Source: Betaproteobacteria bacterium
GTDB lineage: Bacteria > Pseudomonadota > Gammaproteobacteria > Burkholderiales > Eutrophovitaceae
Direction of reading: 5' to 3'
NCBI GenBank assembly: GCA_009886305.1
Contig: QXZO01000162.1
Location: forward strand, 1-14,316
DNA: 14,316 bases
Under the pieces are notes generated by a model, which saw nothing but the letters and a program-made list of their open reading frames with translations, made no database searches and was not told the origin of the DNA. The position numbers were made by a program, and so were the translations under genes. Positions 6,574 to 14,316 of the stretch are shown piece by piece (within the stretch, counting starts at the first letter, position 1; each line of letters starts with the position of its first letter).

Positions 6574-7170
6574 GTGAATCAAGTGAATGAAAGTTTGGTC
6601 GAGTCTTTAAAGGCTAGTCTGAAAGTTACGGACGCGCTAATTTGTTGCGATCTCGACGAAGTGACTTTAACCTTGGAGGCATCGGGCCTCCCTGGGGTCA
6701 TGGTTAAGTTGCGCGATGCAACTGAGCTTAATTTCAATATGCTGATAGATGTATGCGGTGTGGACTACGCTGACTATCCGGATAAAAATCAATCATACAA
6801 ACGATTTGCGGTTGTTTATCATTTGCTTTCAACCGATTTAAATCATCGCGTCAGGATTCGAGCTTATTGCGAGGATGATGAGCAGCCTGCTGTTCCTTCT
6901 GTAGTAGATATTTGGCCTGGCGCTAATTGGTTCGAGCGCGAAACGTTTGACTTGTATGGGATCGTTTTTGATGGTCATCCTGACTTGAGACGTTTATTAA
7001 CTGATTATGGATTTGTTGGACATCCGCTCAGAAAGGATTTTCCGCTGTCAGGGCATGTCGAGATGCGGTATGACCCGATAGAGAAACGAGTGATATATCA
7101 GCCAGTAACGATTGAGCCCCGTGAGGTTGTTCCTAGAGTTATCAGGGAGGACTCCTATGGTGATGTTTAG
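6574..7170 (+). CDS. nuoC: NADH-quinone oxidoreductase subunit C
   Basis: Peripheral connecting-module subunit (30-kDa homologue) that packs against NuoD. It has 198 residues. The signature is near the C-terminus: WFERETFDLYGIVFDGHPDL and then RRLLTDYGFVGHPLRKDFP. The start is GTG 6574, with AAGGA at 6564-6568 five bases upstream; a second GTG at 6583 would shorten it by three residues. In enteric bacteria this domain is fused to NuoD; here it is a separate gene with a 37-base gap before nuoD. The last codons (IREDSYGDV) contain the base string GGGAGG, which can act as a ribosome-binding site for a short out-of-frame leader described separately. Confidence 0.97.
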   Translation: MNQVNESLVESLKASLKVTDALICCDLDEVTLTLEASGLPGVMVKLRDATELNFNMLIDVCGVDYADYPDKNQSYKRFAVVYHLLSTDLNHRVRIRAYCEDDEQPAVPSVVDIWPGANWFERETFDLYGIVFDGHPDLRRLLTDYGFVGHPLRKDFPLSGHVEMRYDPIEKRVIYQPVTIEPREVVPRVIREDSYGDV

Positions 7171-7204
7171 CTCTTTCAATCGATATTTTCTTCTGGCACG
7201 CTGA
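7157..7204 (+). promoter_or_regulatory. Possible 15-codon leader ORF coupling nuoC to nuoD
   Basis: ATG 7157 is preceded by GGGAGG (7145-7150) with a six-base gap, one of the best ribosome-binding sites in the window. It encodes MVMFSSFNRYFLLAR and stops at TGA 7202-7204. It overlaps the end of nuoC out of frame and lies in the nuoD frame; nuoD ATG 7208 is three bases after the stop. nuoD lacks a Shine-Dalgarno of its own. A ribosome finishing the leader could reinitiate at nuoD. The arrangement is seen; coupling is inferred. The GGGAGG also encodes conserved NuoC residues Arg-Glu, so chance is possible. Confidence 0.4.
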
Positions 7205-7207
7205 CAG

Positions 7208-8461
7208 ATGGCTGAAATCAAAAATTACACGATGAACTTCGGGCCACAGCATCCTGCTGCGCATGGAGTCCTTCGGTTAGTCCTTGAGCTAGATGGGGAG
7301 GTCATTGAGCGAATTGACCCACATATTGGCTTGCTTCATCGAGGAACGGAAAAGTTAGCCGAACACAAAACATTCTTGCAGTCGGTTCCTTACATGGATC
7401 GATTAGATTACGTTTCTATGATGTGTAATGAGCACGCTTACGTTATGGCCATAGAGAAGCTGTTGGGTGTTGATGTCCCGATTCGCGCCCAATACATTCG
7501 AGTTATGTTCGACGAGATTACCCGGATACTGAACCACTTGTTGTGGCTTGGTGCGCATGCACTTGATGTTGGGGCGATGACGGTTTTTCTTTATTGCTTC
7601 CGGGAGCGTGAAGATCTCATGGATTGCTATGAGGCCGTTTCTGGAGCACGTTTACACTCAGCTTACTATAGACCTGGTGGCGTCTATCGAGATTTGCCAG
7701 ATTTTATGCCTCAATACGAAGCGTCAAAGTTTCGTAATCAAAAAGCAATTAATCGTTTGAATGAAAATCGGCAGGGCTCTTTGCTCGATTTTATTGAGCA
7801 TTTTACGAGTCACTTCCCGAGTAAAGTTGATGAATACGAAACGCTGTTGACGGATAATCGTATTTGGAAACAGCGAACTGTCGGTATTGGTGTGGTTTCC
7901 CCAGAGAGGGCTGCGGCTTTAGGATTCACCGGACCGATGATTCGTGGCTCGGGCGTTGCCTGGGATTTACGAAAAAAACAACCTTATGACGCTTATGACC
8001 TAGTAGATTTCGACGTTCCGGTTGGAACGAACGGAGATTGTTACGATCGTTATTTGGTGCGAATTGAAGAGATGCGACAGTCAAATCGTATCATCAAACA
8101 ATGTATTGATTGGTTGAGAGCTAATCCAGGACCTGTCATTACAGGGAATACCAAAGTCGCACCACCTTCGCGAGAAGACATGAAAGTGAATATGGAGGAT
8201 CTTATTCATCACTTTAAGTTATTTACGGAGGGGATGCATGTTCCGCCCGGGGAGGCTTACTGTGCGGTCGAAGCGCCCAAGGGAGAATTCGGGATTTATT
8301 TAGTGTCCGATGGAGCGAACAAGCCATATCGATTAAAAATTAGGGCACCAGGATTCGCTCATTTGTCGGCAATTGACGAAATGACTCGAGGACATATGAT
8401 CGCTGACTTGGTAGCTATAATTGGAACTCAGGATGTTGTGTTTGGGGAGATTGACCGATGA
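7208..8461 (+). CDS. nuoD: NADH-quinone oxidoreductase subunit D
   Basis: Peripheral subunit (49-kDa homologue, related to [NiFe] hydrogenase large subunits) that forms the quinone site with NuoB. It has 417 residues, normal for the unfused form. GPQHPAAHGVLRL places His19, and YMDRLDYVSMM places Tyr68; their spacing of 49 matches the bovine quinone-headgroup residues His59 and Tyr108. HIGLLHRGTEKLAE and the C-terminal DVVFGEIDR end are also characteristic. The ATG at 7208 is fixed by an in-frame TGA two codons earlier. No Shine-Dalgarno is visible in the preceding 20 bases, which is unusual for this operon. The stop overlaps nuoE by four bases (ATGA). Confidence 0.98.
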   Translation: MAEIKNYTMNFGPQHPAAHGVLRLVLELDGEVIERIDPHIGLLHRGTEKLAEHKTFLQSVPYMDRLDYVSMMCNEHAYVMAIEKLLGVDVPIRAQYIRVMFDEITRILNHLLWLGAHALDVGAMTVFLYCFREREDLMDCYEAVSGARLHSAYYRPGGVYRDLPDFMPQYEASKFRNQKAINRLNENRQGSLLDFIEHFTSHFPSKVDEYETLLTDNRIWKQRTVGIGVVSPERAAALGFTGPMIRGSGVAWDLRKKQPYDAYDLVDFDVPVGTNGDCYDRYLVRIEEMRQSNRIIKQCIDWLRANPGPVITGNTKVAPPSREDMKVNMEDLIHHFKLFTEGMHVPPGEAYCAVEAPKGEFGIYLVSDGANKPYRLKIRAPGFAHLSAIDEMTRGHMIADLVAIIGTQDVVFGEIDR

Positions 8462-8952
8462 GTGATGGAAGACTTTTAACCGCGAACGCCTATCAGAAAA
8501 TTGACAAAGAGTTAGCGAAATATCCTTTAGAGCGTAGGTCATCAGCTGTGATGGCTGCATTGGCGATAGCCCAGAATGAAGTTGGATGGGTTTCCGAGTC
8601 AGTTGTAGAAGATATTGCAGGTTATCTTGATATGCGACCGATCGCGGTCTGGGAGGTGGCGACCTTTTATGGCATGTACAACTTAGAAAAGCCAGGGCGA
8701 TCAAAATTGGCAATTTGTACTAACCTGCCATGTGCATTGCAAGGTGCCAACAAAACAGTGGACCAGTTGAAAGCCAAGCTCGGTATTGACTTTAATCAAA
8801 CTGCGCTGGATGGCTCCGTGACTTTAAAGGAGGCTGAGTGCATGGGTGCATGCGGAGACGCTCCGGTAGTCATTATTAATGATAGAGAGATGCGAGGAAA
8901 AATAGGTGTGGAGGTCGTAGATTCGTTGTTAGAGGAGTTGAAAGCAAGATGA
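8458..8952 (+). CDS. nuoE: NADH-quinone oxidoreductase subunit E (N1a cluster)
   Basis: NADH-module subunit (24-kDa homologue) that holds the off-path [2Fe-2S] cluster N1a in a thioredoxin-like fold. It has 164 residues. An N-terminal helical part includes ATFYGMYN (about 68-75). The ligands are Cys87 and Cys92 (CTNLPCALQG), then Cys128 and Cys132 (ECMGACGDAP). The ATG at 8458 overlaps the nuoD stop, with GGGGAG at 8445-8450 seven bases upstream. The stop overlaps the nuoF ATG in the same way, so D-E-F translation is probably coupled. Confidence 0.98.
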   Translation: MSDGRLLTANAYQKIDKELAKYPLERRSSAVMAALAIAQNEVGWVSESVVEDIAGYLDMRPIAVWEVATFYGMYNLEKPGRSKLAICTNLPCALQGANKTVDQLKAKLGIDFNQTALDGSVTLKEAECMGACGDAPVVIINDREMRGKIGVEVVDSLLEELKAR

Positions 8953-10256
8953 TTACGTCAAAAATCCCGTTTCCTGTTAACAGCTACGGTCCGGATGCTG
9001 TGATTATGAAGGGTGTCGATGGGCTCAATTGGAATCTCTCAGAATATGAGAAAAGAGGTGGCTACAAAGCGCTCAGAAAGATTCTTGTTGAGGGGATGTC
9101 TCCGGAGGATGTAATTGCTGAAGTTAAAAAGTCAGCACTTCGCGGCCGAGGTGGAGCTGGGTTCCCGACAGGGCTCAAATGGAGTTTTATGCCAAAGGGC
9201 GATGGTCAAAAGTATGTGGTGTGTAATTCGGATGAGGGTGAACCCGGAACATTTAAAGACCGTGATCTCCTAAGGTATAACCCACATATCGTGATCGAGG
9301 GTATGGCAATTGCTGCTTATGCGATTGGAGCTTCCGTCGGATACAATTATATACATGGGGAAATTTGGGAAGTTTATGAGCGCTTTGAGGAAGCTTTGGA
9401 GGAAGCGCGGTCCGCGGGTTATCTCGGGGGACAGATACTGGGGTCGCAGTTCGCATTCGACTTACATGCACATCATGGTTTTGGCGCTTATATTTGTGGA
9501 GAAGAAACTGCACTACTCGAGTCAATAGAGGGTAAGAAAGGGCAGCCGCGATTCAAGCCACCATTTCCGGCATCTTATGGCCTTTATGGATGTCCCACCA
9601 CGATAAATAACACCGAGACGTTTGCCGCAGTGCCCTCCTTGATACTTGAGGGTGCCGACGCATACTTGTCTTTAGGTAAGCCGAATAATGGCGGCACAAA
9701 AATTTTTTCCGTCTCAGGTGATGTTGTAAAACCAGGTAATTACGAGGTTCGCCTGGGGACTCCGTTTGCTGATCTGTTGCAGATGGCGGGAGGTATGCGC
9801 GATGGTAATCGTCTTAAGGCAGTGATACCAGGGGGCTCCTCAATGCCCGTTCTCCCAGCCAAAGTGATGATGGCTACAGATATGGACTATGACTCGATAG
9901 TAAAAGCTGGATCTATGCTTGGTTCTGGAGCAGTCATTGTGATGGATGAGACGCGTTGTATGGTTCGTTGTTTATTGCGTTTATCATACTTTTATCATGA
10001 AGAATCTTGCGGGCAATGTACGCCATGTCGAGAGGGGACAGGATGGCTATATAGGTTGGTCAAGCGTATTCAAAATGGAACAGGAGAGGACGGAGATATC
10101 GATAAGCTCTTGTCTCTGTCGGACAACATTGGGGGTAGGACTATCTGTGCTCTGGGCGATGCGGCAGCCCTGCCAGTTAAGAGTTTCATAGAGCATTTCC
10201 GCCCTGAGTTTGAGTACCTTATCAAAAATAAGAAAAGTCAGGTGGAATCGGTATGA
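8949..10256 (+). CDS. nuoF: NADH-quinone oxidoreductase subunit F (NADH/FMN-binding, N3 cluster)
   Basis: Catalytic subunit (51-kDa homologue) that oxidises NADH with FMN and passes electrons to cluster N3. It has 435 residues. The glycine-rich GRGGAGFPTG segment (66-75) is the nucleotide site. CNSDEGEPGTFKDRD and CGEETALLESIEGKKGQPR line the FMN pocket. The N3 [4Fe-4S] ligands are Cys354, Cys357 and Cys360 (SCGQCTPCREGTGW) and Cys400 (TICALGD). The ATG at 8949 overlaps the nuoE stop by four bases, with GGAG at 8934-8937. The stop overlaps nuoG ATG in the same manner. Confidence 0.98.
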   Translation: MITSKIPFPVNSYGPDAVIMKGVDGLNWNLSEYEKRGGYKALRKILVEGMSPEDVIAEVKKSALRGRGGAGFPTGLKWSFMPKGDGQKYVVCNSDEGEPGTFKDRDLLRYNPHIVIEGMAIAAYAIGASVGYNYIHGEIWEVYERFEEALEEARSAGYLGGQILGSQFAFDLHAHHGFGAYICGEETALLESIEGKKGQPRFKPPFPASYGLYGCPTTINNTETFAAVPSLILEGADAYLSLGKPNNGGTKIFSVSGDVVKPGNYEVRLGTPFADLLQMAGGMRDGNRLKAVIPGGSSMPVLPAKVMMATDMDYDSIVKAGSMLGSGAVIVMDETRCMVRCLLRLSYFYHEESCGQCTPCREGTGWLYRLVKRIQNGTGEDGDIDKLLSLSDNIGGRTICALGDAAALPVKSFIEHFRPEFEYLIKNKKSQVESV

Positions 10257-12610
10257 TTACCCTTGAGGTCGATGGTAAACTTGTTGAGGTAGAGAATGGC
10301 AGCACGGTAATGGACGCAGCAAACAAGCTTGGCGTCCACGTCCCGCATTTTTGTTATCACAAGAAATTGTCTATTGCTGCGAACTGTCGCATGTGTTTAG
10401 TTGAGGTTGAAAAAGCTCCTAAACCCCTGCCTGCCTGCGCAACGCCCGCCACACAAGATATGAAGGTACACACTCGGTCAGAGCAAGCTAAAAATGCTCA
10501 AAAGGGGGTAATGGAGTTTTTGCTCATTAATCATCCTCTGGATTGTCCAATATGTGATCAAGGGGGGGAGTGCCAATTGCAAGATTTAGCAGTTGGTTAC
10601 GGAGGGTCAGGTTCGCGATTCAATGAGGCGAAGCGGATCGTAAGCACGAAGGAGTTAGGTCCCCTAGTATCCGCTTCCGAGATGTCTCGTTGTATTCACT
10701 GCACTCGATGTGTTCGATTTGGTCAGGAAATTGCGGGTGTCATGGAGCTCGGTATGGCTGGTCGCGGAGAACATTCAGAAATTATGTCGTTCGTTGGCTC
10801 TACGGTGGAGTCTGAGTTGTCTGGCAACATGATTGATGTTTGTCCTGTGGGAGCGTTAACCTCCAAACCCTTCAGATATGCGGCACGCACGTGGGAGCTT
10901 GCTAGACGTAAGACTGTCAGTCCGCATGATGCGCTAGGTTCGAACTTAACCGCTCAGATTAAAGGGGATACGGTCATTAGGGTTGTCCCTTATGAAAACG
11001 CTGAGATTAATGAGTGTTGGATTTCCGATCGAGATCGATTCTCGTACGAGGGCCTTAATGCTTCAGATCGGTTACTTTCGCCTATGATAAAAACCGATGG
11101 TAGGTGGGAAGAGGTTGATTGGGCTATTGCTCTAGATCATATTAAAGAGAAATTAGCTTCGTCAAATATAAAGCCAGAGAGGATCGGTGCATTTGCAGTA
11201 CCACAGGCGACGACTGAAGAGTTTTATTTATTTCAAAAGTTTATTCGAGCGTTAGGTTCGGAAAATATCGATTATCGATTGAGACAAACTGATCATGAGG
11301 CTTCTCCAGATGGCCATATGCCATGGTTGGGAATGGGTATTGAAGACATTGAGCAACTAGATCGTATATTGGTTATTGGTTCTAATATACGAAAAGAGCA
11401 ACCGCTACTCGCACATAGAATAAGACAAGCAGTTAAGAAAAATGGTGCGTCTCTCGCATTTATCAACTCAATGAATAGTGATTCGTTGGTTCCAACTGCA
11501 AAGGATTATTTAGTAGCGCCGAGTCATATAACGGAACTCATGTGTCAGGTTGTAAAAGCTGTTAATAGTTTGCTCGGTCTTGAGGTGCCATCGGAGCTAA
11601 ACGACCGTATGGTTGGGAATGACGCGAACCATATTGCGGAGTTACTTGTATCTGGGAATCAGAAACTGATTCTAGTTGGAGCCCTATGTCGAAATCATCC
11701 GGACCGGTCAAAGATAGAACGGTTAAGCCACCAGCTTGGACAATTAGTTGATGCAAAAGTAGGTCTTCTCTCCGAGGGCGCTAACTCGCTGGGTGCGGAA
11801 ATTGTTAATAGCTTACCTGGCTCGGATGGGCTTAATGCCGGTGAGATGATCGCTACTCCGTTAGATGCGTATTTCTTGCTGCATGCGGAAATGGGTGAGG
11901 ATTCTTGTATGCCGGGTCTTGCCGCTGAGGCATTGAAGTCGGCGCAGTTGGTCGTCGCTCTAAACGCCTTCAAGAGCGAGGTATGTGAATATGCGACAGT
12001 CATGTTGCCAGTTAGTCCGTTTTCAGAAACGGCTGGTACCTTCATTAATTTCGAAGGAGTTCCTCAATCTTTTGGACCTGTCGCTCCGACAAAGGGGCTC
12101 AGCCGACCAGCGTGGAGACTCCTGGCAGCTCTTGGAAAGTTGGTTGGTTTTACAGACTTTGAATACCAGTCAATCGAAGACGTTCGTGCTGAATTGAAAG
12201 GTCATCTGGACCGATTGCCTGCCAAACTACAAACTAAGCCAGATCTATCTGTAATGCAAATGTACCTGGCCGGTAATGCTCAGGATGGGATTGAACGGCT
12301 GTCAGATGTTCCAATGTACAGTGGGGATTCTATTGTCAGACGGGCACCAGCGCTGCAATTAACTCAAGATGCAATGGTTGACTGTGTGTGGGTGAGTTTG
12401 GCTTTGTCTAGCGAGCTTGAGATATCAGATCAAGATGTTGTGCGAGTTCAGCAGGGAGGGAATCATTTTGATTTGCCTGCTCGAATTGACTCGAACCTGA
12501 TGCATTCTGTGGTGCGTGTTTCAATGAATAGCAGAGCATCTAAGGTTATTGGGGGTGTCACTGGTAGCGTGCGCGTCACTAAACTTCAGTCAGTTGGTGA
12601 GCCAGCGTGA
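10253..12610 (+). CDS. nuoG: NADH-quinone oxidoreductase subunit G (N1b, N4, N5 clusters)
   Basis: Largest NADH-module subunit (75-kDa homologue). It has 785 residues. The N-terminal ferredoxin domain binds N1b through Cys34, Cys45, Cys48 and Cys62. The next segment holds N5 through His94, Cys98, Cys101 and Cys107. N4 follows through Cys147, Cys150, Cys153 and Cys197. From about residue 220 onward it is a molybdopterin-oxidoreductase-like domain without cofactor function in complex I. Residues 198-280 have only one cysteine, so the extra N7 cluster of E. coli-type NuoG is absent, as in mitochondrial and many proteobacterial forms. The ATG at 10253 overlaps the nuoF stop, with AGGTGG a few bases upstream. 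Its stop overlaps the nuoH GTG. Confidence 0.98.
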   Translation: MITLEVDGKLVEVENGSTVMDAANKLGVHVPHFCYHKKLSIAANCRMCLVEVEKAPKPLPACATPATQDMKVHTRSEQAKNAQKGVMEFLLINHPLDCPICDQGGECQLQDLAVGYGGSGSRFNEAKRIVSTKELGPLVSASEMSRCIHCTRCVRFGQEIAGVMELGMAGRGEHSEIMSFVGSTVESELSGNMIDVCPVGALTSKPFRYAARTWELARRKTVSPHDALGSNLTAQIKGDTVIRVVPYENAEINECWISDRDRFSYEGLNASDRLLSPMIKTDGRWEEVDWAIALDHIKEKLASSNIKPERIGAFAVPQATTEEFYLFQKFIRALGSENIDYRLRQTDHEASPDGHMPWLGMGIEDIEQLDRILVIGSNIRKEQPLLAHRIRQAVKKNGASLAFINSMNSDSLVPTAKDYLVAPSHITELMCQVVKAVNSLLGLEVPSELNDRMVGNDANHIAELLVSGNQKLILVGALCRNHPDRSKIERLSHQLGQLVDAKVGLLSEGANSLGAEIVNSLPGSDGLNAGEMIATPLDAYFLLHAEMGEDSCMPGLAAEALKSAQLVVALNAFKSEVCEYATVMLPVSPFSETAGTFINFEGVPQSFGPVAPTKGLSRPAWRLLAALGKLVGFTDFEYQSIEDVRAELKGHLDRLPAKLQTKPDLSVMQMYLAGNAQDGIERLSDVPMYSGDSIVRRAPALQLTQDAMVDCVWVSLALSSELEISDQDVVRVQQGGNHFDLPARIDSNLMHSVVRVSMNSRASKVIGGVTGSVRVTKLQSVGEPA

Positions 12611-13632
12611 TTATTGATTTTTTAACGCCCTATCTTGGAGACCAGTTAGCGTATTTTAGTTGGACGTTAATAAAGGTTTTGGCAATCCTTATACCGGTGA
12701 CCCTATGTGTGGCGTATCTAACTCTCGCTGAGAGAAAAGTGATTGGATACATTCAATTGCGGTTAGGCCCTAATCGTGTCGGCCCAAAGGGGCTGTTGCA
12801 ACCGTTTGCTGACGTGTTAAAACTCCTAACAAAAGAAATTATTATTCCGACTGGGGCAAATAAGTTTCTTTTTGTTATTGCGCCTATGTTGTCGTTAATG
12901 CCTGCATTAGCGGCCTGGGCGGTAATGCCTTTTGCTGACGGTCTGGTTTTATCGAATATTGATGCGGGACTCCTTTATGTGTTGGCGATAACCTCGATGG
13001 GGGTTTATGGTGTGATTGTTGCTGGTTGGGCCTCTAACTCAAAATACGCTCTGATCGGCGCGATGAGAAGCGGAGCGCAAATCGTTGCTTATGAAATTGC
13101 TATGGGTTTTGCGTTAGTTTGTGTGCTGATGATGTCTGGTAGTTTAAATTTAACCACTATCGTCGAAACGCAACGCACCAGTTTAGGTTTGTTGGGTTGG
13201 AATTTAATACCGTTGTTCCCGATGTTTGTTGTGTACTTCATATCGGGTGTCGCCGAAACGAATCGAGCACCATTCGACGTCGCTGAGGGTGAATCCGAGA
13301 TCGTCGCTGGGTTCCATGTTGAGTATTCGGGCACTACTTTTGCAGTCTTTTTCTTGGCCGAATACGCCAACATGATTTTAATCGCGGCGCTTGCCTCACT
13401 CATGTTTTTAGGTGGGTGGCTGTCGCCGATACCAGGAATTCCAGACGGTTTTGGATGGTTGGCGGCTAAAGTTGCGTTTATGCTCTTTTTCTTTTTATGG
13501 TTTCGTGCGACATTTCCTCGCTACCGCTACGATCAGATTATGCGTCTAGGATGGAAAGTGTTCATCCCAGTAACTATTGTATGGCTAGTTCTCATTGGCG
13601 TACTGATGAGAATGGACTGGTGGCCTTGGTGA
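12607..13632 (+). CDS. nuoH: NADH-quinone oxidoreductase subunit H
   Basis: Membrane subunit (ND1 homologue) that anchors the peripheral arm and forms the entry of the quinone channel. It has 341 residues with about eight membrane segments. AERKVIGYIQLRLGPNRVG (41-59) and the cytoplasmic-loop motif ETNRAPFDVAEGESEIVAGF (217-236), rich in conserved acidic residues thought to link quinone reduction to proton pumping, are both present. It starts with GTG at 12607, overlapping the nuoG TGA by four bases (GTGA). No start further in has a better context, and the N-terminus length is normal. nuoI starts 25 bases after the stop. Confidence 0.98.
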   Translation: MIIDFLTPYLGDQLAYFSWTLIKVLAILIPVTLCVAYLTLAERKVIGYIQLRLGPNRVGPKGLLQPFADVLKLLTKEIIIPTGANKFLFVIAPMLSLMPALAAWAVMPFADGLVLSNIDAGLLYVLAITSMGVYGVIVAGWASNSKYALIGAMRSGAQIVAYEIAMGFALVCVLMMSGSLNLTTIVETQRTSLGLLGWNLIPLFPMFVVYFISGVAETNRAPFDVAEGESEIVAGFHVEYSGTTFAVFFLAEYANMILIAALASLMFLGGWLSPIPGIPDGFGWLAAKVAFMLFFFLWFRATFPRYRYDQIMRLGWKVFIPVTIVWLVLIGVLMRMDWWPW

Positions 13633-13657
13633 TTTTTGCAGATAGGGATCAATAAAC

Positions 13658-14149
13658 ATGTTTGGATTTATTCGTGATGCATCAAAGACGTTTTTACTTA
13701 CTGAATTGCGTAAGGGTTTGATGCTCACACTAAAATATTTTTTTGCACCAAAAATAACGGTTCAGTTTCCAGAGGAAAAAACACCTCAAAGTTCAAGGTT
13801 TCGTGGTCTTCATGCTTTGAGACGTTATCCAAATGGAGAAGAGCGTTGTATTGGTTGTAAATTGTGTGAGGCAGTATGCCCCGCGCTAGCAATTACTATT
13901 GAGTCTGAGCAACGTGATGACGGGAGTAGAAGAACAACTCGTTATGATATCGATCTTACAAAATGTATTTTTTGCGGCTTTTGTGAAGAGTCGTGTCCTG
14001 TAGATTCAATTGTAGAGACCAGAGTTTTTGAGTACCACGGTGAGCAAAGAGGGGATCTGGTTTACACGAAGGAAATGTTGCTAGCGGTCGGTGATCGTTA
14101 TGAGGATAAAATCGCAGAGGACCGAGAGTCCGATGCGAAATATAGATAG
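13658..14149 (+). CDS. nuoI: NADH-quinone oxidoreductase subunit I (N6a/N6b clusters)
   Basis: Peripheral subunit (TYKY homologue) with two [4Fe-4S] clusters that bridge the NADH module and cluster N2. It has 163 residues. An amphipathic N-terminal region (about 10-30) lies along the membrane. The two ferredoxin motifs are CIGCKLCEAVCP (Cys64, 67, 70, 74) and CIFCGFCEESCP (Cys103, 106, 109, 113); each motif's fourth cysteine is expected to serve the other cluster, the usual 8Fe ferredoxin pattern. The ATG at 13658 has AGGGA at 13644-13648 nine bases upstream. An AT-rich 36-base gap separates it from nuoJ. Confidence 0.98.
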   Translation: MFGFIRDASKTFLLTELRKGLMLTLKYFFAPKITVQFPEEKTPQSSRFRGLHALRRYPNGEERCIGCKLCEAVCPALAITIESEQRDDGSRRTTRYDIDLTKCIFCGFCEESCPVDSIVETRVFEYHGEQRGDLVYTKEMLLAVGDRYEDKIAEDRESDAKYR

Positions 14150-14185
14150 ATATCCTTTGACTAATAAAAATTAAATATAAACGCA

Positions 14186-14316
14186 ATGAATTTTGAAAAC
14201 TTGTCTTTCTATTTGTTTGCCGCAGTGCTGATTGGTGCTGCGTTGAGCGTCATCTTTTCCAGAAACCCAGTCCATGCATCTCTGTCTTTGGTTCTCGCAT
14301 TTTTTACGGCAGCAGA
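14186..14316 (+). CDS. nuoJ: NADH-quinone oxidoreductase subunit J, N-terminal part (cut by window end)
   Basis: Membrane-arm subunit (ND6 homologue). Only 43 codons are inside the window, and the frame is open to the last base. It begins MNFENLSFYLFAAVLIGAAL, a first membrane segment, and continues with SRNPVHASLSLVLAFF, which matches the conserved RNPVHA motif of NuoJ. ATG 14186 is the family-typical start. It is preceded by an AT-rich stretch without a clear Shine-Dalgarno, so initiation may rely on an unstructured leader. Position after nuoI is the standard order, and nuoK-N would be expected beyond the window. Confidence 0.94.
   Translation, partial: MNFENLSFYLFAAVLIGAALSVIFSRNPVHASLSLVLAFFTAA

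Noticed and set aside
11562..12045. Minus-strand frames inside nuoG
   Set aside because: They overlap each other and a well-supported coding gene, with no domain or start signal.
14157..14181. Possible internal promoter before nuoJ (TTGACT with TATAAA)
   Set aside because: The spacer between the two elements is only 13 bases, too short for a sigma-70 promoter, and transcription would start at or past the nuoJ ATG.
1..14316. CRISPR array, insertion sequence, integrase, toxin-antitoxin or defence genes
   Set aside because: No regularly spaced repeats, transposase-like protein or terminal inverted repeats were seen; every gap is under about 125 bases and all genes are core metabolism or transport.

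Overview
The window is housekeeping chromosome from a proteobacterium. The gene order tpiA-secG-tRNA-Leu(GAG)-nuoA onwards, the separate nuoC and nuoD, and a NuoG without the extra N7 cluster fit a gammaproteobacterium or betaproteobacterium outside the enterics. The long-form PstC and PstA, each with an extra N-terminal domain, and the moderate base composition lean towards a marine-type gammaproteobacterium. This placement is inference; no ribosomal RNA or species marker is present. All genes lie on the + strand and are tightly packed. No gap exceeds about 125 bases, and I see no mobile element, CRISPR array, integrase or sign of recent transfer.

Layout. Positions 1-4174 hold the high-affinity phosphate transporter: the 3' part of pstS (cut by the window start), a strong intrinsic-terminator-like hairpin, then pstC, pstA and pstB. 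No phoU follows. Positions 4175-4298 are an intergenic region with a hairpin and a reasonable sigma-70-like promoter. Positions 4299-5577 hold tpiA (triose-phosphate isomerase), secG (translocon subunit) and a tRNA-Leu with anticodon GAG and an encoded CCA end. Positions 5681-14316 hold the proton-translocating NADH:quinone oxidoreductase (complex I) operon nuoA-B-C-D-E-F-G-H-I and the first 43 codons of nuoJ, which runs off the window end.

How the genes work together. PstS captures periplasmic phosphate, PstC and PstA form the membrane channel, and PstB hydrolyses ATP. Nuo subunits E, F and G form the NADH-oxidising arm (FMN and Fe-S clusters). B, C, D and I form the connecting module that passes electrons to quinone at the NuoB/NuoD interface. 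A, H and J belong to the proton-pumping membrane arm. Every Fe-S ligand I could check is present, so the complex looks functional. The junctions D/E, E/F, F/G and G/H are 4-base start/stop overlaps, which suggests translational coupling.

I found no previously undescribed system. The observations most worth a second look are a 15-codon leader ORF with a strong ribosome-binding site that ends 3 bases before nuoD, which has no Shine-Dalgarno of its own; the hairpin between pstS and pstC; and a repeat of the tRNA T-arm sequence in the tRNA trailer together with an inverted copy.
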